From Paenisporosarcina indica (GTDB taxonomy: Bacteria > Bacillota > Bacilli > Bacillales_A > Planococcaceae): DNA of 64,000 bases. The notes beneath the pieces were generated by a model. It searched no databases and had not been told where the DNA came from. It saw only the letters and a program-made list of their open reading frames with translations. The stretch lies in NCBI RefSeq assembly GCF_001939075.1, contig NZ_MPTA01000002.1, positions 620,001-684,000 on the forward strand, in the 5' to 3' direction. Positions 1 through 7,421 of the stretch are shown one piece after another. Positions within the stretch are counted from its first letter, which is position 1, and each line of letters starts with the position of its first letter. A program made the position numbers and the translations under genes.

Positions 1-2
1 TT

Positions 3-119
3 TATCGAAATTTCGAACCATTACTTTTCGTTGGTTTCATCTATTGGGTCATGGTCTTTGGCCTTTCCTCGATTGGCAGAATGATTGAAAGGAGGTTGAA
101 GGTAAGTGATCAAAGTTGA
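3..119 (+). CDS. Amino acid ABC transporter permease, C-terminal end (partial)
   Basis: The open frame enters from the left edge and ends at the TGA at 117-119. The last 38 residues include a hydrophobic helix ([18 protein letters not shown]) followed by a basic tail with RMIERRLK. This is the typical end of a HisM/GlnP-type permease of the polar amino acid uptake family. It overlaps the start of the ATPase gene by 14 bases, and the ATPase ribosome binding site lies inside its last codons, so the two are translationally coupled. The family is inferred from this tail and from the neighbour; substrate specificity cannot be read here. Confidence 0.75.
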   Translation, partial: YRNFEPLLFVGFIYWVMVFGLSSIGRMIERRLKVSDQS

Positions 120-828
120 GAACTTAACTAAGAAGTTTGGGAAAAATGAAGTGTTATGCGGCATTTCCACTGAAATCGCCAAAGGAGAAGTCGTTTCCAT
201 CATCGGTCCTTCAGGTTCAGGAAAATCAACATTTCTGCGTTGTATTAACTTCCTGGAAACACCAACCTCAGGCCGCATTATGATAGAAGGTCACGATATG
301 ACCGATTCCAAGATCCCTATTCATAAAATGCGTCAACAAATCGGGATGGTATTTCAACACTTTCATCTCTTCCCGCATTTGACGGTTCTTGAGAACTTAA
401 CCTACGCACCGATGAAAGCAAAAGGCGTTAAAAAACAAATTGCCGTAGAAAAAGCACGCGAACTTCTTAAAAGAGTCGGCTTATTAGAGAAGGAAACTGC
501 GTATCCAAGTAGCCTTTCTGGAGGCCAAAAACAACGTGTGGCAATTGCCAGATCACTCGCTATGGAACCTGATTTAATGCTGTTCGATGAACCAACGTCC
601 GCTCTAGATCCTGAAATGGTGAAAGAAGTACTGGATGTCATGAAGGATCTGGCAAAATCGGGGATGACGATGGTGGTCGTTACCCATGAGATGGGCTTTG
701 CACGTGAAGTTGCAGACCGTATTCTCTTTCTGGATCATGGCGTTCTGCTGGAAGAAGGCAAACCAGCTGAATTTTTCACTCATCCTAAAACCACTAGAGC
801 AAAAGAGTTTCTAGACAAAATATTATAA
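106..828 (+). CDS. Amino acid ABC transporter ATP-binding protein (GlnQ-type)
   Basis: A 240-residue ATPase that powers import of a polar amino acid through the permease encoded just upstream. Visible motifs are Walker A GPSGSGKS at about residues 34-41, the Q-loop region [15 protein letters not shown], the signature [15 protein letters not shown] near 138, Walker [13 protein letters not shown] near 160 and the switch histidine in [10 protein letters not shown]. Length and motif spacing match GlnQ/HisP ATPases. The start is GTG at 106, preceded by AAAGGAGG at 88-95. It is the last gene of its operon and is followed by a hairpin terminator. The substrate is unknown because the binding protein is outside the window. 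Confidence 0.93.
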   Translation: MIKVENLTKKFGKNEVLCGISTEIAKGEVVSIIGPSGSGKSTFLRCINFLETPTSGRIMIEGHDMTDSKIPIHKMRQQIGMVFQHFHLFPHLTVLENLTYAPMKAKGVKKQIAVEKARELLKRVGLLEKETAYPSSLSGGQKQRVAIARSLAMEPDLMLFDEPTSALDPEMVKEVLDVMKDLAKSGMTMVVVTHEMGFAREVADRILFLDHGVLLEEGKPAEFFTHPKTTRAKEFLDKIL

Positions 829-840
829 GAAAAGATTGAA

Positions 841-868
841 CCCAGTAGTGCTGTAACTACTGGGTTTT
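841..868 (+). terminator. Rho-independent terminator of the amino acid ABC operon
   Basis: Perfect 9-bp inverted repeat CCCAGTAGT / ACTACTGGG with a 6-base loop, followed by TTTT, 12 bases after the ATPase stop codon. Confidence 0.85.
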
Positions 869-875
869 ATCATCT

Positions 876-1244
876 TTAATCATTTTCATACAATGTATCT
901 TGTAGAGAACCATCTTCATGGTGAATTTTCAGCACTCCATTTTTTTCGTTCACATATGGCTTTGCTTTATCAAGTAATTTTTGTTTAGTCTCTTCTACAT
1001 AAATGGCTCGATCACTTTCTTCTTTAGTTAATTGCCATCCATCAGCATGCGAATTCACCTCATAGACCACTTGTTCATTCGTTCCACCAACGTACTCTCT
1101 CGCTTTTTCAGTGGCAATAGCAATGGCACGTCCTTCTTCCATTCCATCTTTAAGAAGAGCATTGGCAATTTCAATTGCCTTGTCTCTGACCTCTCTATTT
1201 AAATTTTTAAAAGAGTCCGGGTAATCATTCTTATTCCAAGGCAT
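876..1244 (-). CDS. YdaT-like general stress protein (ChaB-like N-terminus, DUF2188)
   Basis: A 122-residue soluble protein. The N-terminal half begins MPWNKNDYPDSFKNL, the start typical of ChaB-like and YdaT proteins. The C-terminal half carries a DUF2188-type pattern (GWQLTKEESDRAIYVEETK, then a segment ending IHHEDGSLQDT). B. subtilis YdaT has this same arrangement and belongs to the SigB general stress regulon. Its molecular role is not known. The start ATG at 1244 has AAAAGGAG upstream. A SigB-like promoter lies 28 bases before the start (1272-1296), in line with stress induction. Monocistronic, converging on the ABC operon terminator. Confidence 0.8.
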   Translation of the reverse strand: MPWNKNDYPDSFKNLNREVRDKAIEIANALLKDGMEEGRAIAIATEKAREYVGGTNEQVVYEVNSHADGWQLTKEESDRAIYVEETKQKLLDKAKPYVNEKNGVLKIHHEDGSLQDTLYEND

Positions 1245-1271
1245 ATAATCGTCTCCTTTTTAATGTAGAGA

Positions 1272-1296
1272 TTTCCCTGTTGGACTCGTTTAAAAC
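1272..1296 (-). promoter_or_regulatory. SigB-type promoter for the YdaT-like gene
   Basis: On the minus strand GTTTTA (1296-1291) and GGGAAA (1277-1272) are separated by 13 bases. This fits the general stress sigma factor pattern GTTTAA, 12-14 bases, GGGWAW. The position and the YdaT family support it; it is untested. Confidence 0.55.
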
Positions 1297-1333
1297 ATAG
1301 GCAATTTAAATATGATGCTGTTTTTCTAGTAGG

Positions 1334-1365
1334 ACACGTAGGATTTATCGTCATTGACGTAGGAA
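1334..1365. repeat. Two ACGTAGGA direct repeats, 21-bp period
   Basis: ACACGTAGGAT at 1334-1344 and TGACGTAGGAA at 1355-1365 are spaced exactly 21 bp. The second is the reverse complement of the TTCCTACGTCA unit seen three times at 48858-48910, also with 21-bp spacing. They lie upstream of the YdaT-like promoter. Function unknown. Confidence 0.6.
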
Positions 1366-1789
1366 ATTTCTCAGATCCAGCGTTGGCGCCTTTCAAGTGG
1401 TCGCCGAAGCATGAATTGCAGTGAACACTTAGTCACGTCTATATTGGTAGACGTTTTCAATGACCTTCTTAAACATTTCAGACTTTTATGGATAAATGCC
1501 TCTTTCGTATTTTATATACCATAACATGATCATTGCCAAAACATAAAAACAACTCTAAATCAATTTCTTACCATTTTCTACTAAACTTTTAAGTGAAAGT
1601 TCAGATGTCGATAAATGGATTAATTCCAATTATTAAGTAATATTTTGTCACAGATTAGTTAATTATTACCAAAAACAGCCTGTTTTTTCACTTTTTAAAT
1701 CGTACATTGGAACCTATACTATTTTTTTCAAAATTAATACAATTGAAGGACAACACGATTTACTTAATTAGGAATTGAGGAGGAATAGA
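1366..1789. other. Non-coding stretch
   Basis: No convincing gene in about 420 bp. There is a small hairpin, ACGTCTA / TAGACGT at 1435-1454, and an AT-rich stretch leading to the ribosome binding site of the following pseudogene (GAGGAGGAA at 1777-1785). Confidence 0.5.
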
Positions 1790-2098
1790 ATGGAAAAATT
1801 TTCATATTAAATATCACCCAAATTACGAAAGCACCTGGAAATAGTACATGAAATACCAAAAGGAGTTAAGGTTATCCGGGCACCTGATCTGGAAGGATAC
1901 AAAAGGAAAGGTATTGTCGTGGCTTTATTTGATACGGACCATCGTTCTGACCATCTAGATTTAGAAGACCGCATCACCGGTGGTTACAATTTTACAATTG
2001 AACGTGATTTTACTGAACCTGAATTGTATTCACAGTTAATAAAAAGAACAGTTCCACTCGGCAACTTTCCAAAAATTGTAGGGTACTTGTTTACTTAA
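1790..2098 (+). pseudogene. Internally deleted intracellular subtilisin (IspA-like) remnant
   Basis: Still preceded by a strong GAGGAGGAA ribosome binding site, the frame from ATG 1790 has a TAA at codon 7 (1808-1810) and then reads in the same frame to 2098. The first part matches the N-terminal region of the major intracellular serine protease: EIPKGVKVIRAPDL, a KGIVVALFDTD stretch around the catalytic Asp, and HLDLEDRITGGYNFT. It then jumps to what looks like the IspA C-terminus (EPELYSQLIKRTVPLGNFPK). The central region with the catalytic His and Ser is missing, and the DTG motif has become DTD. A functional protease cannot be made. The assignment rests on remembered family sequence. Confidence 0.8.
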
Positions 2099-2167
2099 CT
2101 CTTTTAGATCATGTCAAAAAAGTGCTTGATAAACAGTCGTTACAAACTTTGGTAAATATATAAGGTG

Positions 2168-2207
2168 AAAACAGATGTCCTGTACTAAAAACAAGTCATC
2201 TGTTTTT
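2168..2207 (+). terminator. Terminator after the protease remnant
   Basis: Inverted repeat AAAACAGATG / CATCTGTTTT with a T-run, 70 bases after the pseudogene stop. Probably the old terminator of the protease gene. Confidence 0.65.
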
Positions 2208-2342
2208 AGATTATGCAGGTTCATCCCTTCAGTCTTTCCTACCTTTTACCAGTGAGACTGGAATAACTGATTTAGAACTAATTTCCAAAATTTATATTTT
2301 TAGAAAAATATTCTTTGGAGGTTGTGAAATAGTCCAATAGTT

Positions 2343-2374
2343 CTTCTTTAATTAGTAACTACAAATTAAAGAAG
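2343..2374 (+). promoter_or_regulatory. Perfect 11-bp inverted repeat in the yvrJ leader
   Basis: CTTCTTTAATT at 2343-2353 and AATTAAAGAAG at 2364-2374 form a perfect stem with a 10-base loop. It directly abuts the ribosome binding site GGAGAGG of yvrJ. It could be an operator or an RNA hairpin affecting translation; there is no T-run, so it is not a standard terminator. Confidence 0.5.
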
Positions 2375-2387
2375 GAGAGGATATTTC

Positions 2388-2552
2388 ATGAATACTACAT
2401 TAGATGTGTCCCTATGGACAACCATTTTAGGGAATTTTGGGTTTCCAATTGCGATTACTGTTTATCTCTTCTATCGGTTTGAGAAAAAACTTGAAAAGCT
2501 AGAAACTGTCATAGTTGAACTGAATGAGGAAATTAAAGATTCTTATCACTGA
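2388..2552 (+). CDS. yvrJ: YvrJ family small membrane protein
   Basis: A 54-residue protein with one transmembrane helix (residues about 8-27, including GNFGFPIAITVYLFYRFE) followed by a charged helical tail, KKLEKLETVIVELNEEI. The motif NFGFP then a hydrophobic helix then xxEKKLEKL is characteristic of the YvrJ family. In B. subtilis yvrJ belongs to the SigO-RsoA regulon and lies at the same locus. The start ATG has GGAGAGG 8 bases upstream. The next gene downstream is the SigO-like sigma factor, as expected for this locus. Biochemical role unknown. Confidence 0.85.
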   Translation: MNTTLDVSLWTTILGNFGFPIAITVYLFYRFEKKLEKLETVIVELNEEIKDSYH

Positions 2553-2663
2553 ATCAGGTAAAAAGGTGTAGGAAACCAGCATGATTGTAGTAAACAGTAA
2601 ATACAGTACCTTATCTTTTTTACCGCTTAACTGAACGAACGTTCTTTTTGAGGGGGAAATGAT

Positions 2664-3287
2664 TTGAACGATTTATACAATGGTTACGATCGAAGTATTG
2701 ATCGGTATCTTGAGAAAATAGAGAAACATCTACAAAATCCCATTATCAAATCGTTTTTTGAGGCACCAGGTAATCTAGACCTATTAAAAGAAGTGATCGA
2801 CAACCCAACGGATTTGTTAAAGAAAAAACTGGATGATACCTTCAGAGAGTTTTACTTCAAAATCAGATTTACCACTTATTTATCTCAAGCCATTTACTTT
2901 AATGCAATCAATTTTGATAAGAAAATCAAGTTATTTTCAGAAAGGAATTTAACGATTTTAGATAAACCCTTAAAAGGCGATCATGAGGGAACATTGATTG
3001 ATGTATTGAGTTCAGCAGAATGGAAGGACAAACAAGATGTTTTTCCCGCTTCTTCAGATATCAGTGACCATTTAACGAGTGATTCCTTATTTTACGGGGC
3101 TCAACTGTTAACAGATAATCAACGTCAATTATTAAGCTTGGCTTACATTTATGGATTAAATGACTCAGAAATCGCCGTATATTTAAATAAATCCCAACAA
3201 GCGGTTTCCAGAAGTCATAAAAAAGCCTTAAGTAAGCTTCGCGAAGTCATTGAAATAGACAGAGAAGGAAGGGGTTTGGGTGATTGA
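2664..3287 (+). CDS. sigO: SigO-like sigma subunit (region 4 half of a split sigma factor)
   Basis: A 207-residue sigma-70-like protein. The clear domain is C-terminal region 4, residues about 147-195: LTDNQRQLLSLAYIYGLND followed by a helix-turn-helix with SEIAVYLNKSQQAVS that would read the -35 element. The N-terminal half is helical and lacks an obvious full region 2. Length and arrangement match B. subtilis SigO (YvrI), which works only with the small co-sigma protein RsoA. Here an RsoA-like gene overlaps the 3' end by 8 bases, and yvrJ precedes it. The start is TTG at 2664 with AGGGGG 7 bases upstream; no ATG is available in frame. The orthology call is by family knowledge and gene order. 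Confidence 0.8.
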   Translation: MNDLYNGYDRSIDRYLEKIEKHLQNPIIKSFFEAPGNLDLLKEVIDNPTDLLKKKLDDTFREFYFKIRFTTYLSQAIYFNAINFDKKIKLFSERNLTILDKPLKGDHEGTLIDVLSSAEWKDKQDVFPASSDISDHLTSDSLFYGAQLLTDNQRQLLSLAYIYGLNDSEIAVYLNKSQQAVSRSHKKALSKLREVIEIDREGRGLGD

Positions 3288-3534
3288 GAGTTTATATACA
3301 CTGGTGAAACAGTCAAGAACTGATAACAACTCACTGGTATGTGTCATTGATATTTTTTCTCCTAAAATCGACCACTCATTAAAGCAGACAAAACAGCAAT
3401 TCAGAGAAGACTTATCTCAAGAATTGAAAATTAAATTACTGGATTGTATCAGAAATTATGAAGTTGATAATATTCCCGGGTATTTTCAAATGATTGAACT
3501 ACTAGAAGGAAGGATAGAAAAATCAATATTATGA
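3280..3534 (+). CDS. rsoA: RsoA-like co-sigma factor (region 2-like half)
   Basis: An 84-residue protein with the pattern of the sigma N-terminal helix domain seen in RsoA (YvrHa) and UviA/BotR-type sigma factors: an N-terminal helix LYTLVKQSRTDN, then IDIFSPKIDHSLKQT and REDLSQELKIKLLDCIRNY. In B. subtilis RsoA supplies the core-binding and -10-recognising part to SigO. The GTG start at 3280 overlaps the end of the sigma gene, which ensures 1:1 translation of the two subunits. No oxdC or yvrL follows; a terminator and a convergent amidase gene come next. Confidence 0.75.
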   Translation: MIESLYTLVKQSRTDNNSLVCVIDIFSPKIDHSLKQTKQQFREDLSQELKIKLLDCIRNYEVDNIPGYFQMIELLEGRIEKSIL

Positions 3535-3560
3535 TGATGATGGCTAAGTTCATACAAGTG

Positions 3561-3598
3561 ACACCGCCAGTAATACCCAGTGTTTACTGGCGTGTTTT
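3561..3598. terminator. Bidirectional terminator between rsoA-like gene and amidase
   Basis: CGCCAGTAA / TTACTGGCG inverted repeat with flanking ACAC/GTGT pairing and GTTTT on the plus side. It serves the sigma operon and possibly the convergent amidase gene. Confidence 0.7.
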
Positions 3599-3621
3599 AC
3601 TATTAATCATGTCACGGTGGA

Positions 3622-4395
3622 TTATGGTTGTTTGCGGTTTTCAATTGTTGCTAATAAACACAATGCATCATCTAATGAAAGTTGGCGATTTTTGGCAAGT
3701 GCTACCCATTTTGAATCACCCAGTATGCCTTCATTTGTGGCATTTTGTAAAAGTGTAATGAATTCATTCATTAATGTACTAGTTGATGGTTTCAAATATC
3801 TAACCCCCTCGATTGGCTTAAAATCTTCTATTAACTTCAAATTAAGATATTCTGCTACACCGCGTGCAATTCCTACTCCTTGTGACTGAAGAATTTGCCC
3901 ATCCCTCATTTTCATGATGTCGATTCTGCTATCCATAAACCCACCTTCGACAAGTACAGCCGGCATATTCGTCTCCCGTAATTCATGGAAGTTGGCGAAC
4001 TTTATTCCTCGATCACTCAATCCCATCGCCTTTACTGCATGTGGATGAATCGTACTTGCCAATTTTAGTGAAGTTGAGTTTTCTTCCAAATTAACCATGA
4101 CATATGTTTCGACTCCACTATGAGCTCCCCACACTCCACTTAAAGCATTATGATGACAACTGATATACACATCAGCTTGCCATTCGTTCGCTTTGTTTGT
4201 TCGAGTCATGAGAGGAACGTCCGTTTTTCCGCTGGGATCATCCAATCTAAGTTGCTGTACTCCCTCATACTTAGCCAGATAAGCCATAGCTGCATGTACT
4301 ACTTGGTTATTAAAAGACCATTCTCTTTCATCATCCGGCGTACGTTTGCCCGATGTATTCATTCCGTGTCCTGCTGACCATGCGACTTTAATCAT
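3622..4395 (-). CDS. N-acetylmuramoyl-L-alanine amidase (Amidase_3 family)
   Basis: A 257-residue zinc amidase that cleaves the lactyl-peptide bond of peptidoglycan. The AmiC/CwlC-type fold is seen from the first residues: WSAGHG (zinc His), the conserved Glu region REWSFNNQVV, SCHHNA (zinc His), and the catalytic Glu late in VLVEGGFM. There is no signal peptide, so it is probably released by lysis or secreted without a leader, like the mother-cell amidase CwlC or phage amidases. The C-terminal 80 residues do not form a recognisable SPOR or LysM domain. RBS GAGGAGG precedes ATG 4395. Convergent with the sigma operon; no phage genes are nearby. Confidence 0.85.
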   Translation of the reverse strand: MIKVAWSAGHGMNTSGKRTPDDEREWSFNNQVVHAAMAYLAKYEGVQQLRLDDPSGKTDVPLMTRTNKANEWQADVYISCHHNALSGVWGAHSGVETYVMVNLEENSTSLKLASTIHPHAVKAMGLSDRGIKFANFHELRETNMPAVLVEGGFMDSRIDIMKMRDGQILQSQGVGIARGVAEYLNLKLIEDFKPIEGVRYLKPSTSTLMNEFITLLQNATNEGILGDSKWVALAKNRQLSLDDALCLLATIENRKQP

Positions 4396-4745
4396 TTTAC
4401 ACCTCCTCTTTTGAATTCTCGACTACTATACTAAGTTCTGTCGAGATGATTATTTATACATATGGCACTATGATCAAGCAAAAATAGTAGCCACATTCTA
4501 TTTATATTCACTGGAATCTATTTGACTTGATTAACTAATAGAGCAAATTATTCTCTACATAATGATAGAAAACGTAAAAGTAATAGCTTCATACCATTCC
4601 ATAACAGACATCATAATATGCATTAACACTAAATCAATCCTCGGATTTATTTAGAATGTCCAGTGCACTGTTTTTAGTTTAACGAAAAATATTTAGTGAC
4701 TCAAAGTTTTTAATGGAATTTTTCATTCTTGGCACTTCAGTGTAG
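4396..4745. other. Non-coding stretch
   Basis: About 350 bp, AT-rich, between the divergent amidase and exporter genes. No gene or strong secondary structure seen; it presumably holds the amidase promoter. Confidence 0.5.
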
Positions 4746-4774
4746 TCGTACAAGTAATCTGTTTCGAATATGAT
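4746..4774 (+). promoter_or_regulatory. Promoter of the first LysE-type exporter, conserved in its paralogue
   Basis: TCGTAC (4746-4751), 17 bases, TATGAT (4769-4774). The same arrangement, with closely matching bases down to the ribosome binding site, precedes the paralogue at 7422. Confidence 0.6.
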
Positions 4775-4808
4775 GCAAAAAACATCATTTTACTGGAGGG
4801 CTATTTTC

Positions 4809-5435
4809 ATGAATTCCATCTTTACCTACTTTTTTTTGGGTGTATCTTTAGCTGCACCTATTGGCCCTGTTAAGGCAACGTTATTAAATACGGGGATTAA
4901 AAATGGGTTTTTCCATGCCTGGCTTTTTGGAATTGGGGCGATTGTAACGGATATCTTGTATATGCTCATGGTTTATTTTGGACTTGGTCAATTCATTGAT
5001 TATCCATTAATGAAAACAGTTCTGTGGTCGTTTGGCTGTTTCGTATTGATATATACAGGAATTGAAAATTTACTGACATTACATACGGTTGAAATGAAAA
5101 AAAAGTATGGCAAAACGACCCGATTACGAAAATCACTATTAACAGGTTTTTTCATGGCATTATTGAATCCCCTAACGATCCTATTTTGGCTCGGGATTTA
5201 TGGTTCGATTCTTGTCGGTGCGTCTGGAACCTTGAATGGCTACCAAATCATACTGTATAGCGCTGCCATTTTACTTGGCATTGCACTAGTTGATTTGATT
5301 ATGTCTTTGCTATCTAGTGGATCACGAAAAATATTATCACCCAAATTCTTGAAATCGATATCGATCGTTTCTTCCATCTCCATGATTGGATTTGGAGTCT
5401 TTTTTGGGATTCAAGCTTATCATTCCTTATTTTGA
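4809..5435 (+). CDS. LysE/RhtB-type amino acid exporter, copy 1
   Basis: A 208-residue membrane protein with six predicted helices. The N-terminus carries LGVSLAAPIGPV, the family hallmark. The middle has LLTGFFMALLNPLTILFW, where the NP in a membrane helix is typical of LysE exporters. It likely exports an amino acid or related metabolite. ATG 4809 follows CTGGAGGG; an earlier ATG at 4770 lies inside the predicted -10 box and is not the start. It is about 65-70% similar by eye to the gene at 7422, with the MFS gene between them. Substrate unknown. Confidence 0.88.
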   Translation: MNSIFTYFFLGVSLAAPIGPVKATLLNTGIKNGFFHAWLFGIGAIVTDILYMLMVYFGLGQFIDYPLMKTVLWSFGCFVLIYTGIENLLTLHTVEMKKKYGKTTRLRKSLLTGFFMALLNPLTILFWLGIYGSILVGASGTLNGYQIILYSAAILLGIALVDLIMSLLSSGSRKILSPKFLKSISIVSSISMIGFGVFFGIQAYHSLF

Positions 5436-5538
5436 TTTTCTTATAAGTGAGAAGTACTTCTTACACGCATAAAAAAGTGCTCCTGGGAAATCATACATTG
5501 ACTGTCAAAAACACATCATTGATGTTTGAGGTGATTGT

Positions 5539-6804
5539 ATGGGTACTACTGAAAGTTGGGAAGAAAAGGGCAAGGAGAAGGTTGAAGACAAGGTAAGTAT
5601 TTGGTGTATTATCAGTATGGCCTCAATTCCTCTTGTCATGACACTTGGGAATTCCATGCTTATACCCGTGCTGCCAATACTGGAGGATAAGGTCGGAATT
5701 TCGTCATTCCAATCAAGCATGATTATTACCAGTTACTCAGTTGCAGCTGTTTTCCTGATACCTGTAGCTGGTTATTTATCAGACCGTTTCGGGAGGAAAA
5801 TGGTGATTTTGCCTGCACTAATACTTGCTTTAATTGGTGGATTGATTGCCGGCTTTGCTTCCTGGAAAATGGAAGACCCATTTACGTGGATTATTATTGG
5901 ACGGATTTTACAGGGCATAGGGGCATCAGGGGCCATGCCAATTGTTTTGCCGCTCGTTGGTGATTTGTATAAAGATGATGATGAAAAGACGAGCTCCTGT
6001 TTAGGAATTATCGAAACGTCTAATACATTTGGAAAAGTGTTAAGCCCAATCTTGGGTGCCGCTTTCGCTGCAATCTTATGGTTTCTACCATTTTTCTCGA
6101 TCTCTGCATTCAGTTTAATCTCTATTGGTCTTATTTTCTTCTTTGTAAAGGTACCAAAAGAAAAAGATGACCCCATAAAGTTCAAAGAGTTTTTAGCCAA
6201 TACGAAAGAAACGTTCAAGACAGAAGGAAAATGGTTATTTACCGTTTTCCTAAATGGGGCTCTCGTGATGCTTATTTTATTTAGCACTTTATTTTTCTTA
6301 TCAGAAAACCTTGAAAAAGTTCACGATTTGAAAGGCATTAAAAAGGGATTTGTACTCGCCATTCCACTTTTGTTTCTTTGTATTGCTTCTTTTATTACTG
6401 GACGTAAAATTAAAGGCAATTTATCAACGATGAAAAAAATGATGATTGCTTGTTTGATTGCCTTGTCCATTAGTGTGGTTTTTGTAGGATTTGTTAGTGA
6501 CAAACTTATTCTTATGCTAGTTGTAACCAGTATAGTTGGAATCGCTAGTGGTGCATTACTGCCGGTATTGGATGCCATCATTACAGAAAATATAGACAAG
6601 GAAGAACGTGGAACAGTCTCTTCCTTCTACAGCTCCGCACGATTTATCGGTGTTGCAGCGGGTCCTCCTATTATGTCCCTGTTAATGAAAGATTATCTCA
6701 ATGCTAGTTATATTACAGCAGGTGTATTGGGACTAATTCTCCTGTTCATTGTCTTCAAATTCATTGAAGTAGATGAAATTAAACATCGAAATAAACATGC
6801 TTAG
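5539..6804 (+). CDS. MFS drug-type efflux transporter (DHA1 family)
   Basis: A 421-residue major facilitator with about 12 membrane helices. After the first helix comes TLGNSMLIPVLPILEDKVG. The loop between helices 2 and 3 has the MFS motif A variant GYLSDRFGRKMVI, and helix 5 carries a motif-C-like stretch (LGIIETSNTFGKVLSPILGA), which marks drug:H+ antiporters. A short soluble charged N-terminus (EEKGKEKVEDK) precedes the membrane part. ATG 5539 with GAGGTG upstream. The gene lies between two LysE-type exporters, so the three may have a related export job; the substrate is not identifiable. Confidence 0.87.
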   Translation: MGTTESWEEKGKEKVEDKVSIWCIISMASIPLVMTLGNSMLIPVLPILEDKVGISSFQSSMIITSYSVAAVFLIPVAGYLSDRFGRKMVILPALILALIGGLIAGFASWKMEDPFTWIIIGRILQGIGASGAMPIVLPLVGDLYKDDDEKTSSCLGIIETSNTFGKVLSPILGAAFAAILWFLPFFSISAFSLISIGLIFFFVKVPKEKDDPIKFKEFLANTKETFKTEGKWLFTVFLNGALVMLILFSTLFFLSENLEKVHDLKGIKKGFVLAIPLLFLCIASFITGRKIKGNLSTMKKMMIACLIALSISVVFVGFVSDKLILMLVVTSIVGIASGALLPVLDAIITENIDKEERGTVSSFYSSARFIGVAAGPPIMSLLMKDYLNASYITAGVLGLILLFIVFKFIEVDEIKHRNKHA

Positions 6805-6838
6805 TTAAGCGGAATGCTAGCAAGACATATGAAAAGGA

Positions 6839-6862
6839 CCAAACAGTACTATGACTGTTTGG
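6839..6862. terminator. Terminator hairpin between MFS gene and convergent YqhV-like gene
   Basis: CCAAACAGT / ACTGTTTGG with a 6-base loop. The T-rich tail (CCTTTTC) is on the minus strand, so it mainly ends the YqhV-like gene, but it can also stop the MFS transcript. Confidence 0.65.
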
Positions 6863-6886
6863 CCCTCTCCATTTGGTGTATGTAAT

Positions 6887-7180
6887 TCATTTAAGTTTGA
6901 GGCTTATCAGTATGAGGGTGATTCCACAAAAGAGACAAATCATTTTAGTGAACGAAATTTTTTCAGCTAGACCAACTAGACCAATTCCTGTGGTCACAAT
7001 TAATACAAATGGTCCCACTAGGGCAAGAAGCGTATTGATAAAGAAAGCTTTTTCTAAGTCATTAAATTTAAACATCAATGCCGCAGCTGAAACTTCTATA
7101 CTTCCTGAAATAAATCTTAATATTATGATGGTAATAAGAGCTTTTTCAATAAATGTAACCACATCCTTTAAGAGATTCAC
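6887..7180 (-). CDS. YqhV family membrane protein (DUF2619)
   Basis: A protein of up to 97 residues with three hydrophobic helices. The pattern RFISGSIEVSAAALM, then an INTLLALVGPFVLIVTT stretch, then LAEKISFTKMICLFCGI matches B. subtilis YqhV, a small integral membrane protein of unknown function found in spore formers. The GTG at 7180 has no good ribosome binding site, so the real start may be a few codons further in, where AAAGGATG occurs. It stands alone between the two exporter copies. Confidence 0.75.
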   Translation of the reverse strand: MNLLKDVVTFIEKALITIIILRFISGSIEVSAAALMFKFNDLEKAFFINTLLALVGPFVLIVTTGIGLVGLAEKISFTKMICLFCGITLILISLKLK

Positions 7181-7237
7181 TACTCATTTATATGTGTGTA
7201 GATTCAGAAATATTTCAGTCCTTAAAACACATTCTTC

Positions 7238-7288
7238 AAAAAGGAGGAGCATGTGACATCGTCACATCGCTCCCCCTTTGTCCTTTTT
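7238..7288 (+). terminator. Terminator-like hairpin
   Basis: GGAGC-A-TGTGAC / GTCACA-TC-GCTCC (7246-7273) with outer AAAAAGGAG / CTCC pairing and TCCTTTTT after it. No plus-strand gene ends just before it, so it is either a leftover terminator or insulates the following exporter gene. Confidence 0.5.
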
Positions 7289-7361
7289 CAGATACAGATG
7301 CAAAGTTAATCTCCTGGAAATAAAGAGATATTAGTTCAGTTAAATTTTCTCTTGTAAACGG

Positions 7362-7390
7362 TTGTACACCTTACTCCTTCCGAATAAGAT
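7362..7390 (+). promoter_or_regulatory. Promoter of the second LysE-type exporter
   Basis: TTGTAC (7362-7367), 17 bases, TAAGAT (7385-7390), aligned with the promoter of the first copy at 4746-4774. Confidence 0.65.
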
Positions 7391-7421
7391 GCATAGACAT
7401 CATTTAACGGAGGGCTTTTTC

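Noticed and set aside
3531-3758. 75-codon frame starting at the rsoA stop (ATGATGATGATGG)
   Set aside because: It runs through a terminator hairpin and then antisense to the amidase gene; no protein family pattern.
3622-4395. Prophage, suggested by a signal-less amidase
   Set aside because: No holin, tail, capsid or integrase genes are near; the neighbours are a sigma factor locus and exporters.
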